Both the position numbers and the translations under genes were made by a program. A DNA stretch of 64,000 nt from Arabidopsis thaliana. Taxonomy: Eukaryota > Streptophyta > Magnoliopsida > Brassicales > Brassicaceae. The notes beneath the pieces were generated by a model. The model was not told the origin of the DNA. It saw only the letters and a program-made list of their open reading frames with translations, and ran no database searches. The DNA is taken from NCBI RefSeq assembly GCF_000001735.4, contig NC_003074.8:13454101-13518100 (forward strand), written 5' to 3'. Positions 46,991 through 59,766 of the stretch are shown here, in pieces. The stretch's first letter is position 1, and the number at the start of each line of letters is the position of its first letter.

Positions 46991-48212
46991 TATTTTTCCC
47001 CAATTTCTCGAAAACCCTAGAACTAGCCATCTCTCGTCAATCTCTCTCAATCCGACAATTCGTCGTGATTAATCTCTCCTCCGTTGTCCTTGAAGGTAGC
47101 CACAAGACAAAACCTGCCGTCGTTCTCTTCCCGTGTTGAGCTCGAATCGAAGACATGTATCTCGTCAATCTATAGATCTCTTTCTTTCTTTAATCTGTCT
47201 TGTTTTCTTTTAGATTTTGTGAATCTCGACAACAATGTTGTTTGATTTTGGTATCTTAAAGTCTGGATTAAAAGATTTCACTGATTCAATTCGTCTCTTT
47301 TATTCCTTTTGCATGTCCTTCTTCTTTGTGATGCTGCAATCTATTTGTTGGTTTGGTTTGCTTTAGGCGTAGCTAGATAGATAGGAAGTAATAGGTTGCT
47401 TTCAATATTGAGATTTGTTGGTTTGATGTCTACAATTTGCGAGATTGATACAAGTTTTGCTTCTTTTATTGTCGGACACAATTGGTTGGTTCAGAAAGTT
47501 CACAATGTCATTTTGCATGTCCTTGTTCTTTGCAATGCTGCAATCTATTTGTTTGTGCGGTTTGCTTCAGGCGTAGCTAGATAGATATGAGTGAATTTGG
47601 TTGCTTTCAAGATTGGCATTTGTTGGTTTGCTGTCTGAAATTTGCGAGAGTGAGACAGGTATTGCTTATGTTATTGTCTGACACAATTGGTTGGGCTAGG
47701 AAGTTCTAAATCATACACATGACACTTGATATACTGATTATGTAATTTTGTTTTGCAAGTTTTGCTGCTTGAAATAATGGAAATTTGGAGCTGATCTTAG
47801 TCTCTTATCCCACGACAAGTTTGTACCTTCTTCTCCTCAGTCTTGTACATTACTCTGGGTTTTGTCTGCTTGGTGTTATTTATTTTTGTTTGATTTGTTA
47901 GAATTATGGTGATTGTGTTTGGCGGAGTTCATTGATCTATTCGCAGATCAATTTATATATGTTGTTTGAGTTCATATATGAGTTTGTTTTATATATTTGC
48001 TAATAGGTATTAATATAAGAGTATTTTATTAAATCTCAAATAGTTTTTATGGTACTATATAAAGGTTTTAAAACACAGTTACAATGTATAATGGTTGACA
48101 AGGAGTGGGTGCACCTCTACATGTAAGTTGTTGTTTTTTTTAGGCTAGGAAATTATGAGATTTGGCTCTTTTTTTTTAATTTCCATTTTTAACTCTTTAT
48201 GAAATTAAAGAG
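46991..48212. other. 5' region of CACTA element X
   Basis: Leader-like CT-rich DNA with an imperfect duplication of about 190 bp (GATTTGTTGGTTTGATGTCT region near 47402 and GCATTTGTTGGTTTGCTGTC near 47616). No coding region that I can support. Confidence 0.5.
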
Positions 48213-49720
48213 TTGATCCTGCATATGAGACAAGATCTACAAATTTTTTTCCGGAATGTGGCTGCGGCGATGGGAGACATTAATATGATTGTCTGTGCGT
48301 GCATTGATTGTCGTAACATAAATGGTCACTCAGGCAGTGTTGTAGTTGCTCATCTGATAACAAGGCTAATGGACGAGGCTTACAAGATGCGGTCTGATTG
48401 GTATCATCATGGAGAATTGATACCAATGGCTGAAGGTGAAAGCAATCACAGTCAAAGGAATGATGAGATTGTTGGGTTATATAAAGCTGCTGAATTTTAC
48501 GCTTATGCTCGTATTTCAACAAGTTGTGTCAATAAGTATTTGACAGGGAGCAAATATTGGCTATGGAGGCTGAGATTGTTGAAACTCTCTGCATGTTTGA
48601 AAGATATTTCCCTCTAATTTTCTTTCATATAATGGTACACTTGACGGTTTATCTAGGAAGGGAAGCTCGTCTTGGAGGACCAGTTTATTTTAGATGGATG
48701 TATCCGTTCGAGAGGTATGTGAAAGTCCTAAAAGACTTTGTCCGAAACACTGCAAGACTAGAGGGGTGCATTGCTGAGTGCTATCTTGTAGAAGAATGCA
48801 TCCAGTTTTGTAATGAATTTTTGAAGAAGACGACAAATTTTCTAGAGAAAGCAGACATAAACATTGAGTATGAGAACAGCTCTATTCTTAAGGGGTGACC
48901 AATATCTTCAGGCAGATCGATTTCTCTCACTGATTTGGAGAAGAAACTTGCTCATATGGCACCAATTGTATCTGATTTCTTCTTATTTTCATTTTCTATA
49001 ACAAGTGCACATCTGCAACATCTACAAGACTCGAACTCAAGATGCTGACGTGATGCATCGACACTATGGACTACGCATACTCAGAATTTCGCCTCTTGGT
49101 TAGAAAATCAGGCGAGTAAATATTTAATCAGACAAATTTTATAACTGCTGCTTAAATTCTATAACTGTCTGACATATTTTTATTTTCCTTTTTGTTAGAT
49201 ACAGCTTGATTTAAACAGTCATGCTAAGACTCTTAAATGGTTAACATTTGGTCCACGTAATAGTGCACGATCATATAGAGGATATATAGTAAATGGGCAG
49301 CGGTTTCACACAATATCAGTAGATAGAAAAAGTTGGAATAGTGGTGTTTACTATGAGACTACAACAATCTGCATGTCTAGTGCTAAGGATACTTCAGAAC
49401 TGGTGGATTTGATATCATACTATGGGGTAGTAAACAAAATTATCTTGTTGGATTAAAATGTGTTTTATGTCAGTTTTTCAAGGGACCCGTACATATTAGC
49501 GTCTCTAGCAAAGCAAGTGTTTTACTCTAGGGAGACGAGTCATAAAGCTGGCATGTTGCTATGAGAGGTCCTTCTAGAAGATTCAGTCAGAAAGAGTTGA
49601 TGCTAGAGATGCAGACATCAGTCCTTTGCTTGCAAATATTGACATGAGTGTTGACTTGGATGAAACAGAAAATGAAAGAACTGATTGCGAAGGCATATAT
49701 GTGTGGTTCTTCTTCATTTT
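48213..49720 (+). pseudogene. TNP2-type transposase remnant of X, catalytic core deleted
   Basis: First ORF (48213-48530) has the transposase-associated domain pattern (CIDCRN, HLITRLMDEAYKMRSDWYHH, GE). It is followed directly by a DUF4218 region (48557-48898; VHLTVYLGREARLGGPVYFR, WMYPFERYVKVLKDFVRNTA, EGCIAECYLVEE). At 49240-49440 a DUF4216-like stretch (RSYRGYIVNGQRFHTIS) follows. The Transposase_21 catalytic core, normally between the first two domains, is missing, and stops occur between segments. X is therefore non-autonomous. Confidence 0.8.
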
Positions 49721-49921
49721 CATGATTAGTTAGACTTTGTTTGAATAGATGTCTGATAGGGAATTGATTAGTTAGACTTTGTTTGACTAGATGTCTAATA
49801 GGGAATTGTTTGTTTCACATATATTTTATGTTGCTTAGCTTATTGTCTGATAGTTGATTGTTTCTCTGTATATCATATATATATTAACATTTTTCCTGTT
49901 TCTTTTTCCAAGTGATTTGAA

Positions 49922-52823
49922 ATGGGAAATGGAAAGAAAAAGAGAGGAAGAAAACCTAAACAGAAAGATGATGAGGTAGAATATGTGGGTACCCGTGAAC
50001 CTGAACCAGTTGAGCCAGAAACGGAACCCCAAGTACAAGCTGGTCCTTCACTAGAAATCAATGAAGAAGAGGTTCAAGGTGAAGTGACGCCTGAAGCTGA
50101 GAAAGGTCTGATTGATGAAGAGCCTGAAGGTGAGATACAATTCACTGAAGATCATGACAACGTTGAGAGTAAGAGACAGCGAGGACCAACATGCATGAAA
50201 GACATCGCCAAGGATCCAAATACTAGAGTACATGTAGAGTTCAATTGCCTTGGAGAACCTTATGGTAAAGGCTCTGTTAAGATGGCATCTTATGTTGGAG
50301 CATTGGTACGGGAACATGTCCCTATCACATATGATCGTTGGACAAAAATAACTGAAGAAATCAGGACTCTTCTCTGGAAATCTATCCAGGTGAGTTCCTT
50401 ATGCAAAACCTCAAGATGTTTAAGTTCAAAATCTGTAGGTCTTCAATTTACCTTGTTATTTTTTGTTTTGGTGGACTATGATTGCAGGCAAGGTTTGAGA
50501 TAGATGAAGAGTACCAGAAGACTGCAGTGCTTAAGCAGATGGGATGTCTGTGGAGGTCATGGAAATCCATATAGTCACAGATATTAGAAAAGCCAATACT
50601 CTCCAAGAGAGGATGAAGCTGCGACCTAAGAATGTTTCTCCATTTGAGTGGCGAAAACTAGTCAAAACAAAAACTAGCAAATAGTTTAAGGTAATCCTTT
50701 GTACTTAACTAAGTTTATTTCATATATAGTATCTTACATTAAAACATTTCTTTGTTAGGTTGTAAGTGATAGCTATAAGGAAAGAAGGAGCAAACAGATT
50801 CCTCACACCACTAGCCGCAAAGGAATGGTTAGATTAGCAGAAGATATGGTAATCATACCACAATTATGTTGTATCGTTTTTCTCATTGACTACTTTAGAA
50901 TACTTATCAACTGTAATTTTTTTTTGCTCTGAATGAGAAAAAGGAGAGTTCAAATCCAAGTGAAGTGTCACGGCTAAATGTCTGGATCAAGTCACGTACC
51001 AGAAAGCATGGTACACCAGTGAATACACATGCGGCTAAAAAGATTGTGAGTTACAAAATATTGTACTATGTTCTGCATGTTAGAATTAGATCATAACTAT
51101 TAAAGCCGTATATTGTGATTGGTAGAGAGAGGCATCTGAGATTGTTAAAAGTGATACTCCAACTTTTGCTTGTTTTGATGGCCAAGATTCACTAAGCCAG
51201 CTACTAGGACCTGATAATCCTGGTCGAATGAGGGCAATGGGTAGAAACGTGAATAAGACCAAATTAGCATGTTTCCAAGTGAAGAACAAGTGTATGGCTG
51301 AAATGGAAGCGAAACAAGCTCATCTCTTACCGAAGGTCAATGAGTTAGAAAATATAATTGACAAATTGAAGAACTAGGTTAGATACATACATCTCTACTT
51401 ATAGTTTAAGCTGATTCATTACAACACTAGATTTGACTTTGTCTTATTTTTTGTAATAGAGACAAGAGCCTGATGTTGCTTCAAACTCAGCTGCTAGAGT
51501 AAGTTTTTAATTTATAGCCAATGCATGTTTATTTGTTTTTGGAAACTCTAGTAACTAGTCTTTTTTCATTCTATAGAGTGTAACAAGAGATCACAACCTA
51601 AGTGTATCTTGATTGATTGGACTTGTAATGGTGATACAATTGTTGCGGAGTGGCGTATTATTACTTCTGATCCAGATGACTTGGTGAATGATTATCGCTT
51701 AGGCCCTTTGGGTGTCAAAGTTTTGGTTGACAATGCTACGGTACAAGACACATATCTTTGGAGACCTGCGATTAACATGTGCACAATTGAATCTGCCATC
51801 GGACAGATGATTGCTTGGCTGCCTCTAAGTGTGTTAACCTAGAAAATGAGCATGAAACAGAAGACATTGCACAACTGGTAAAGTTTATTATTCACCCTCA
51901 TAAGTATAAGAATATTTTTATATATTGGAAGGATGATAATGTTGTGTGAATGTGTTTGACAAAGCCAAAGAACTAATTCAGCGATGAACAAATGCAAGCT
52001 GCTCGATTTGTCTTCAGATGACGTGGTTGTTGCTGAAGGGTGTTGGAAGACAAAAGATCATGATGCCTTAGTAAATGGGCTACCTATGGGACCAAATGCA
52101 GTGAAGATCTTTGTAGATGTGGTATGTCAACCGGATACATTTATCTGGAGGCCTACGGTTGATGTAACATACCTTGAGGACTGTCTACAATCATTTGTAT
52201 CATGGCCTGTGAACAAAGTCGTCTTTTAAAACACATTAGGTGCAATAGGTCAGCAATCTCCAATTCAGAATTCTGCATCAACTGAGCAATCTTCAGGAGG
52301 AAAATCTTCACCAACAACTCAGAAATCTGCATCAACTCAGCAATCTTCAGGAGGAAAATCTGCACCAACAGCTCTACAACAATTTGCAGCAACAACTCAG
52401 AAATCAGTGGAAACAAGTTAGAAGGCTGCTGCAACAGTCTCAAAACAAGTCAAAGGACTTTCGTAGCTTATTTATAAACGCTGTTACATGAGGAGCTATG
52501 TTTGATCTCTCTGTTATAAACTGACTAGTTTTATAATCGTGATAGTGTAAAACCGGAGCTGAGGTCATTAAAGAAAATAAAAAATGCAAGTTGATGGATC
52601 TTAGTGGAAAGAAGTAGGTTGTCGTAAAAGGACGTGTGCATTCAGTCGACCCAGACATTAAGGTCCACTGTGTTCTTTTGGATTCAGATGCAGCTAGAGT
52701 ATGGGTTGATATAGTGAAAATTGATGATCCATCGGTTTGGAGGCCAACAGATGAAATCGAGTAAATGAGAGATGCACTTGGTTCATCTATATCATGGTCA
52801 ATGGATAAATTGATCATCTTTTG
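49922..52823 (+). pseudogene. CACTA accessory (TNPA-type / Transposase_24) gene of X
   Basis: Starts at 49922 (MGNGKKKRGRKPKQKDDEVE) and parallels the Y gene exon by exon. The plant transposase region (RGPTCMKDIAKDPNTRVHVE, ITYDRWTKITEEIRTLLWKS) ends at a donor near 50391. Exon 2 (from about 50489, ARFEIDEEYQKTAVLKQMGC) has a TAG near 50571. SDSYKERRSKQIPHT lies near 50770, LLGPDNPGRMRAM near 51205, and C-terminal modules near 51604-51840, 51984-52229 and 52590-52820. Several stops, so nonfunctional. The product would bind the terminal regions of X if its role matches En/Spm TNPA. Confidence 0.75.
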
Positions 52824-53666
52824 ATCAGTTTAAGAAACTAAGATATGTATACTGTTTTGCTTGTGCTTTAACTTGATCTGTTGATGATATAACAAATCTG
52901 ATACAAGAGTGCTTCTTGCAAGGGAACAAAGTAACTTTGGTCCAGGTTAGCTAGTTTTAATTAAGTTTAAGACTAAGCTAATCATCACTTGTGTTATGTA
53001 TTTTGGAAAAAAAATATGACTTGTTATGTATTTTGGAAAAAACTTATGGGATGTGTTATGTCTTTTGGAATTAGAACTTTTGTTATGTATGATGAATGAT
53101 TATGTAAACTTTTACCCTTTAGGATATGGAATCAGACTTTATGTGAAATGATTTTTGTTTCTATGTGTTCATATTTATAGCTAGTTTGTAATTCTAAATC
53201 TATAATTAATTATTCTCAAAAATCCCATATAATAGGTATATAAAAATATATACAATAGCAAATAAAAAAATGATCTATACTTTTATCATATCACTAAAAT
53301 ATTTGTTTTCAAATATTGTATTATAGCACATGTAAATGTAAGAAGTAAATAATTTATTGCTTTACAAAAGAGCTATAGTATAAGCATATATTATAGCACC
53401 AAATTGATGCTACACAAATATATATTAACGAAAAATTGAATAGCTATTGTACAATGACATACGATAACAAAACACCTGGTGCTATATAAAAATACGTACT
53501 AGCGTTTTATATTCGCTATAGTATTCGTCAATTGTGTAGCAATTAAAAAAATGCTATAGTAGGGCATACCCCTACGATCGTTGCCTATATCATAGCATTT
53601 GTAAATTCGCTATGTTATATGTATGATAAAAGATTCGCGCTAATAATGTCAACATTTCTTGTAGTG
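52824..53666. repeat. Right terminal region of X
   Basis: AT-rich DNA, then subterminal GCTATAG, TAGCATAT and CGCTATAG repeats from about 53380 and the terminus complementary to CACTACAAGAAATGTTGAC. The segment from about 53010 on is duplicated at 54060-54708. Confidence 0.75.
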
Positions 53667-53945
53667 AAAGGAAGCTGAACAAGAAACTGCATAAGAAACT
53701 AAACAAGAAGCTGCTGCGCATGAAGCTGAACATTCTGCTGTGGAAGAAGCTACAAAAGAAGTTGACGAATATTTACACATTTTTAAAAAATTAAACATTG
53801 TATTAAGCTAACTAAAAATATTATTGTCTTGGATGTGGAGATGAACAAAGGTGAGACAAATGCTGAGAACAAAACACAGGAGACCACCCAAGATATCAAT
53901 CAATCAGGAAACAATGATTAGCTTGAGGTGAGTTGTATATGTTTT
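53667..53945 (+). pseudogene. DUF1985 gene C, continuation after X
   Basis: Resumes with an Ala/Glu-rich frame (KEAEQETA, then HEAEHSAVEEATKE) including one TAA. After an intron-like gap comes an exon encoding EMNKGETNAENKTQETTQD that ends in TAG close to a GTGAGT donor. The first 95 bp are repeated at 54709-54806. Confidence 0.65.
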
Positions 53946-53974
53946 GGAGCAAACTGATTTAAAAATGATTTATA

Positions 53975-54708
53975 CACTACAAGAAATAAGGACATTACTA
54001 GCACATGGAAAATGCTACTAAAAGACTTTCGTAGCATATTTATAAACGCTAATACATGAGGTGTTATGTATTTTGGAAAAAACTTATGATTTGTTATGGC
54101 TTTTGGTAAAAACTTATGGGATGTGTTATGTTTTTTGGAATTAGAACTTCTGTTATGTATGATGAATGATTATGTAAACTTTTACTCTTCATGATATGGA
54201 ATCAGACTTTATGTAAAATGATTTTTATTTCTATGTGTTCATATTTATAGCTAGTTTGTAATTCTAAATCTATGATTAATTATTCTCAAAAAAAAAACCA
54301 TACAATAGCTATATGAAAACATATACAATAGCAAATAAAAAAATGATCTATACTTCTATCATATCACTAAAATATTTGTTTTCAAATATGGTATTATAGC
54401 ACATGTAAATGTAAGAACTAAATAATTTATTGCTTTACAGAAGAGCTATAGTATAAGCATATATGAACGCAAAATTGAATAGCTATTGTACAATGATGTA
54501 CGATAACAAAACACCTGGTGCTATATGAAAATACATACTAGCGTTTTACTTTCGCTATAGTATTCGTCAATTGTGTAGCAATTTTAAAAAAGCTATAGTA
54601 GGGCTTACCCCTACGATGGATGCCGATGTCATAGCTTTTGTGAATTCGCTATGTTATATGTATGATAGCAGATATTCCGCACTAATAATGTCAACATTTC
54701 TTATAGTG
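53975..54708. mobile_element. Short CACTA end-derived element Z (0.73 kb)
   Basis: Left end CACTACAAGAAATAAGGAC; right end complementary to CACTATAAGAAATGTTGAC. Almost all of the interior (54060-54708) duplicates the right end of X. The flanks do not form a clean 3-bp duplication (ATA at left, AAA at right). The DNA to its right duplicates the host sequence flanking X, so Z arose by segmental duplication or an aberrant event, not by simple insertion. Confidence 0.7.
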
Positions 54709-54806
54709 AAAAGAAGTTGAACAAGAAGCTGCATAAGAAACTGAACGAGAGGTTGCTGCGCAAGAAGCTGAACATTCTGCTGTGCAAGAAGCTACAAAAA
54801 TATTTA
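54709..54806 (+). pseudogene. Second copy of the gene C Ala/Glu-rich segment
   Basis: Diverged repeat of 53667-53760 with the same TAA-containing frame (EAAQEAEHSAVQEATK-like). It shows that the duplicated block included host DNA beyond the CACTA end. Confidence 0.75.
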
Positions 54807-56090
54807 CACAATTTTTAAACTGAATTTTGCTCAGGTTGACTCATAACTTAGGATTAATAACTTAAATGACTCTCGTAATTGATGGCTGACTAGAATGACT
54901 CACATTTTTAATGAAAATATTTTTTAACCTTAATCAATACTAAAACCAAATTTTGATACTAAAAACCATACTTTGATTAAAAAGAAGAAATAAAATGATT
55001 AATAAAAAGAAGGGATTAAATAAAGGAATAAAAAATATAAGAAACCCAAAACGATAAAACTCAAATCGATTTGGGGTTTTTCCCGACTCTCTATTTTCCC
55101 CTTTTGCATGTCTCTGTTTCTTCTTTGATTTCAAATTGAAACCCTAACAAATCTCCGATGGTGGCTTATCGATCCGCCGACTTCTCTTCTCCGGTGGTGG
55201 CTCCTCTCTCCGGTGGTCGCTGCTCGACTAGGAGATATCTCTTCTCCGGTGGTCGTTGCTTCTTCTCACACAAAACGGCGTGAGAGTTCTTCTTTGGTAC
55301 AAGCTTTTGTAGCCGCCGTAGGTTCCGGCTACACAAACAGCAGGGAAGAGTCGCGGTGGCCCAGATTCACTTCTTCGGTGGTGTAGGTAAACTATTGACC
55401 CGCCACCACCGCTTTTGAATAAGTCCCTTTTATCGATAGAATTTCGTTTGATTGTGATGGTGATTAATATTTTTTGTTGCAGATCTGTAGATTTGTTGCA
55501 GCATTAGGGTCGTGGGTTTTCCCCTTTCTGATTTACTCCTTATCAAAAGAAGCTTCTCCGGCCACAACAACGGAGGTATCGACTTCGGTGTAAGTAAACT
55601 TCAGAACCTGCCACCTTTGCATTTGATTTTTTTCATTTTTGATTGATTAATGTGAAATCTGATTCTCATAATGATAAATTCATTTTGTTGCAGAGCTTTA
55701 GCATCACTTTAATCGGCGGTTAACAGTTGATAATTCCAATTCATAATTCATTATAATCTGGTAAAGATTTTGGGCAATTTCATTAGAATTGTTTATTGAA
55801 AATAATTTCTTTGAGCAAGTAAAGCTTTTCAATTAACATTTTCATAAAGAGAAATTGTTATTCTAGTAATTCATATTATGGTGGCCAATTAGGGCTGAAT
55901 TTATTTTGGAAAAAAATTCCGCCTTTTTTTGAGTTTTGATATTTATTTTGTGTTGTGTTCTCACAGATTTAATCAATTTTCTGGATTATTCTTTGACAGA
56001 TTTGTTATGATTTTAGTTTGCCAATCTCACAAGGCACCTAAGATCCTAAGTTATTTGCTTATGCAACCTTGTCTTTTTTTGTGATTAGGA
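54807..56090 (+). other. Leader region of MULE element D
   Basis: AT-rich to 55070, then a CT-rich leader with CTTCTCCGGTGGT repeated four times (55182-55255), resembling the pyrimidine-rich leaders of A and B. Candidate small introns end in TTGTTGCAG near 55492 and 55694. No long ORF. Confidence 0.45.
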
Positions 56091-59000
56091 ATGGCGTCTT
56101 CTAGTCATACCGCAGTTATTCGCTTCGCTTGTATGAAGTAGGAAAATCACCGTTGCAAAAAAGGAGTATGACCCACAGCTGCTATGTTTCTCAAATTGGA
56201 AAGATCAAAGATGGATTAGGTGCAGATGTGTGGGATGATGAAGAAAACTACACTTGGTCTTTTTCTAAAGTTTACTGAAAGTGGATTTATATGGGTTGCC
56301 CAGAAAGTTCATTTCTTCCTCACGAATCAGTTGCGAGTCGACAACATGCATGAGATGTGGTGTTTGATTGATCGCAGGCCAATAAGATTTTCGCTCTACG
56401 AGTTTGAGAACATAACGGGCCTCAATTGCGATATATTTGACGATTCTGACACTGGTGAAACTGATTACAAAGAGTTCTGGAATGAAATGGGGGTAGCAAC
56501 GTCTGTTGGTCCATTGTTTACAGAGTTGGAACGTGTATTTGAGATTAGCAAGACATGGCGTTTGGAGAAGAGGATGATGGTTGGTAGATTATGTTTAATA
56601 TCTGTTGGAGTACATGGGATTCATCACGGTTTCAGAGTCCTGTTGTCGAGTGCTAAAAGAGTGCTTGATCCTGTTGCTTTTGAGAAGTATCCTTGGGGTC
56701 AAGTGGCTTTTGACTCTTTATTAAGGTCTGTGAAGATTGTCAAGTATGACGGAGAATCTTATGTGATTCACGGTTGTGTTCAGGCCTTGCTGGTCTGGAT
56801 ATATGAGAGTGTGCCTGGAATTGGAGAAGCTTGTGAGTTTAGAAAATCAACACTGACGGGTGTTCTGCTACTTGATTGGAGATCTTCTAGAAAACGTTTC
56901 AACTTTACCGCTTTCATTGAAAAGTAGAAGCGTGCCCACAGACATGTATGTAAGATTTTCTAGATCAAATCTGCTACTTGTCTTTAAAAAAACTGAAACA
57001 AATCTTGCACAAACGTTTTAGATTAATCTTGTGATTATATGTATGTAGGTGCGTGTGAGGCATATGATCCCTGTTTCTGAAGAAAACAGATACACTAAAT
57101 GGAGTGACTCAGCTGAGAATCAGGATATGGCGCTTGACAACTTGCTTAAAGATATCATCCAGAACCGTTTAGAACCTCATGCGTAGACACATGTGGCAGA
57201 ACGGCGTAAGAGGAAACAGAATCAGGGATCATCAAATGAGGATGGTGAGAGTAAAGTGATGGAGTCAACGCCTGTAGATGATGTTATAGCAGAAGTATCT
57301 CATAAGAAGCAAAGAACAGGGAAAGCTCATATAAAGGTCCTGTTTTTACCATTTCCGATTTTCCATAAACGTAGGTCTATATTTTGACAGTGAATTAACT
57401 AACATTATTATATGGTTCATTATAGGTCGATGAAGAGGAGAAGACAAGCTTGCTGGATATTTGGAATATGTTGGAGAAAATGAATGTCACAATTAGTGAC
57501 ATGGACAAGAATGCGAGCAGCAGATTGGATGGGTTGGAGAAGAAAGTTACTTGCTTAGAAGCGAGTGTAAAAACAAGGTTTGAATATGTGGAGACGGATA
57601 TGAGAGTTCTTAAAGAGTCTCAGCCCCCTGTAGTAACCAATGAAGCTGCCACATCAAACAACAATGATGAATATGAGGCAAATAGTAACCAACAATGATG
57701 ATTAATTTTACATGTTTTGCATTTTGGATTTGAATTCTGCGTTTATTAAACCGTATGTGTACTGTGTTTTTTTCAGTCTTGGGTAGTAGAGGAGAAGCCA
57801 AGTTCTGTTGATGGGTTGCCTATTCAAAGAGTGGTTAAGAAGGCTGTTAATTCAGTGAAGAACAAGGAAGCTGCTACAAAGGTCCTTACTAAGAAGAAAG
57901 TTGCAAAATCTGATAAGAAGAAGACAATTGTCAATGTAGAGAAGGTAGAAAAACCAAAACCTGAAATGAAGAAGACAGTTGTAAAGGTAGAGAAGATAGA
58001 TAGTCCAAAACCTGAGAAGAAGAACTCAGTTGCAGCTCCAACAACAAAGACGTTTGATGATGATGTTGTGGATGTCACTGACAAGGTTAATACAGACAAT
58101 CTGAAAATGGCTTCAAGTTCTGAAGAAACATTCTCCAATCCTCTAGATCAGATGGCTAATAAGGCAATGACTGATGCATTGAGAGCACTTCAAGAAGGAC
58201 TAGATAATCTGGACGGTGTTACTAGTAAGAGGAGACGAGTGCCACAGCTAGCGGGTTCTCAGAAATATCTGTATGTAGGAAATTCAACAGTGAAGCGCCT
58301 AATCATTGATGTACCATCGTCTTCTTCAGTACCTGAACATCTTCAACCTGTTTCTGATGACCAATTTGATAGGCTGAAGGATTGGCCCGAACCAGATTTG
58401 TAAGTGTCTATTTTTCTTCACATAGAAATGTTTTATGCTATCATTACTCATGATAATGACTCCCAGAAGCGATTGGCCAACAGAAAAATATGGATAGCTG
58501 AAAGACTATGTAAGTATAGCAATTTTAAAAGTTTTGCTTTCAATTGATTAAATCATTTACTGTTGGCTGGCTGAAAGTATATGTAACTATAATAATTGTT
58601 GTTTTGATTATAATGCAGCACATGGGAGCTACAATGTCATTGTTTCGCCGAAGATTCAATCGTGATCCGTCAAAATATCCCAAGCAGAAAATAGCTTTTT
58701 TTGGATCAAGATTTGATCTCCACAATGCTCAAAGACTATAAACAGTTTCAACAAGATTATATGTGCTTCAAATTCAGGGAGTATTATGAGGATCAAGTCA
58801 ATGGTATAGCTCAATGTGACGCGGCGACAAACAAAAAATGGTTTGTTGATGTGGATCACCTATATGCCTTCCTCTTTGTCAACGGGAATCATTGGGTCGC
58901 TCTGGATATTGACTTGACAAAAAAACGGATCAATGTTTATGACAGCATCCAAAGCTTGACTACGGATACAGAAATGGCGATACAATGCATGTTTGTGATG

Positions 59001-59315
59001 ACAATGATTCCTGCTATGTTGAGTTCATTTATTCCGTCAAAGCAACGTAGGAGGAGCTACTCAAATTTGGAGTGGAAGAGGATTATGAAGATCCCGGTGA
59101 ATCTTGACGCAGGTGATTGTGCGATCTACTCAATAAAATATATCGAATGCTTGGCGCTTGGCAAGTCCTTTGATGGCTTGTGTGATGAGAACATGCAGTC
59201 CCTACGGACTAAACTTGCCGTGGAGATGTTTAATGAATTAGGCGAGAATGTTGGAACACTACACCTTGAGGTTCGTCGCAAGGCCTTCAAATTCCCTGGA
59301 CTCATGGATGAGTAG
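56091..59315 (+). pseudogene. DUF1985 / Ulp1-protease-like gene of MULE element D
   Basis: Start at 56091 (MASSSHTAV). Two early frame changes (near 56130 and 56240) lead into the DUF1985 ORF at 56220-56927 (MWCLIDRRPIRFSLYEFENI, EKYPWGQVAFDSLL), which ends in TAG just before a donor. Further exons: 57049-57186; one from about 57190 ending near a donor at 57336 (KRKQNQGSSNEDGESKV); a coiled coil 57426-57690; a Lys-rich exon 57778-58401; and the Ulp1 domain 58620-59315. The Ulp1 domain is frameshifted near 58700. It keeps His (NGNHWVALDID), Asp (VYDSIQS) and Cys (AGDCAIYS), but Asn occupies the position of the usual oxyanion Gln (IPVNLDAGDC). It is convergent with transposase D. More protease-like than gene A, but still broken. 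Confidence 0.8.
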
Positions 59316-59766
59316 AAGCTTTGTTTGTGTTGTTTCCGGTTCTACTAAGAACCATGTTTCTTCTTAAGCTTTTTATTTTGTTATGTCTATGATTTTTAGG
59401 ACCCATGTTTTGTCTTAAACTTTTAAGTACATGTATCTAAACCCATTTCCCTTCTCGTGATTTTTTGTTTATATAAGCATCGAAAATTTGCAAATCAGGT
59501 TTTCAGACTCATAGTCATTGAAAGTGTTGGTTTTTAGGGATATAAACTCGTATTGTGGTCGTTTTAGTGTTGGTTTTCTTTTAGTCGTTTTCAGACTTAT
59601 AGTCGTTGTATTTTTATTTTTTTTATTTTTTTTAGAAATATGCAATGCAAACAGCAAAGATGACGTTGAGGATTATTGTCTTAGAACAAAATCATTGAAA
59701 TGAAAAAACATTGTTGAGATTCAAATAATACAAACCAACAGAAAAGGAAAAAAGTCATAAAGGACA
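59316..59766. other. Convergent spacer of element D
   Basis: About 450 bp between the Ulp1-like stop and the transposase stop. AT-rich, with the near-palindromic repeat TCATAGTCATTGAAAGTGTT / AGACTTATAGTCGTT. No TTTACAA...TTTTAAAA motif array, unlike A and B. Confidence 0.6.

Larger units (their letters stand above)
46754..53666 (+). mobile_element. CACTA (En/Spm) element X, 6.9 kb with both ends
   Basis: Left end CACTACAAAAAACTTCCC, right end (complement) CACTACAAGAAATGTTGAC, flanked by AAA on both sides (46751-46753, 53667-53669), the 3-bp duplication expected for CACTA elements. It contains a decayed TNP2-type gene and a TNPA-type gene, both on +. Removing X joins EQEPA to KEAEQETA in frame in the host gene C, confirming the borders. 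Confidence 0.93.
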
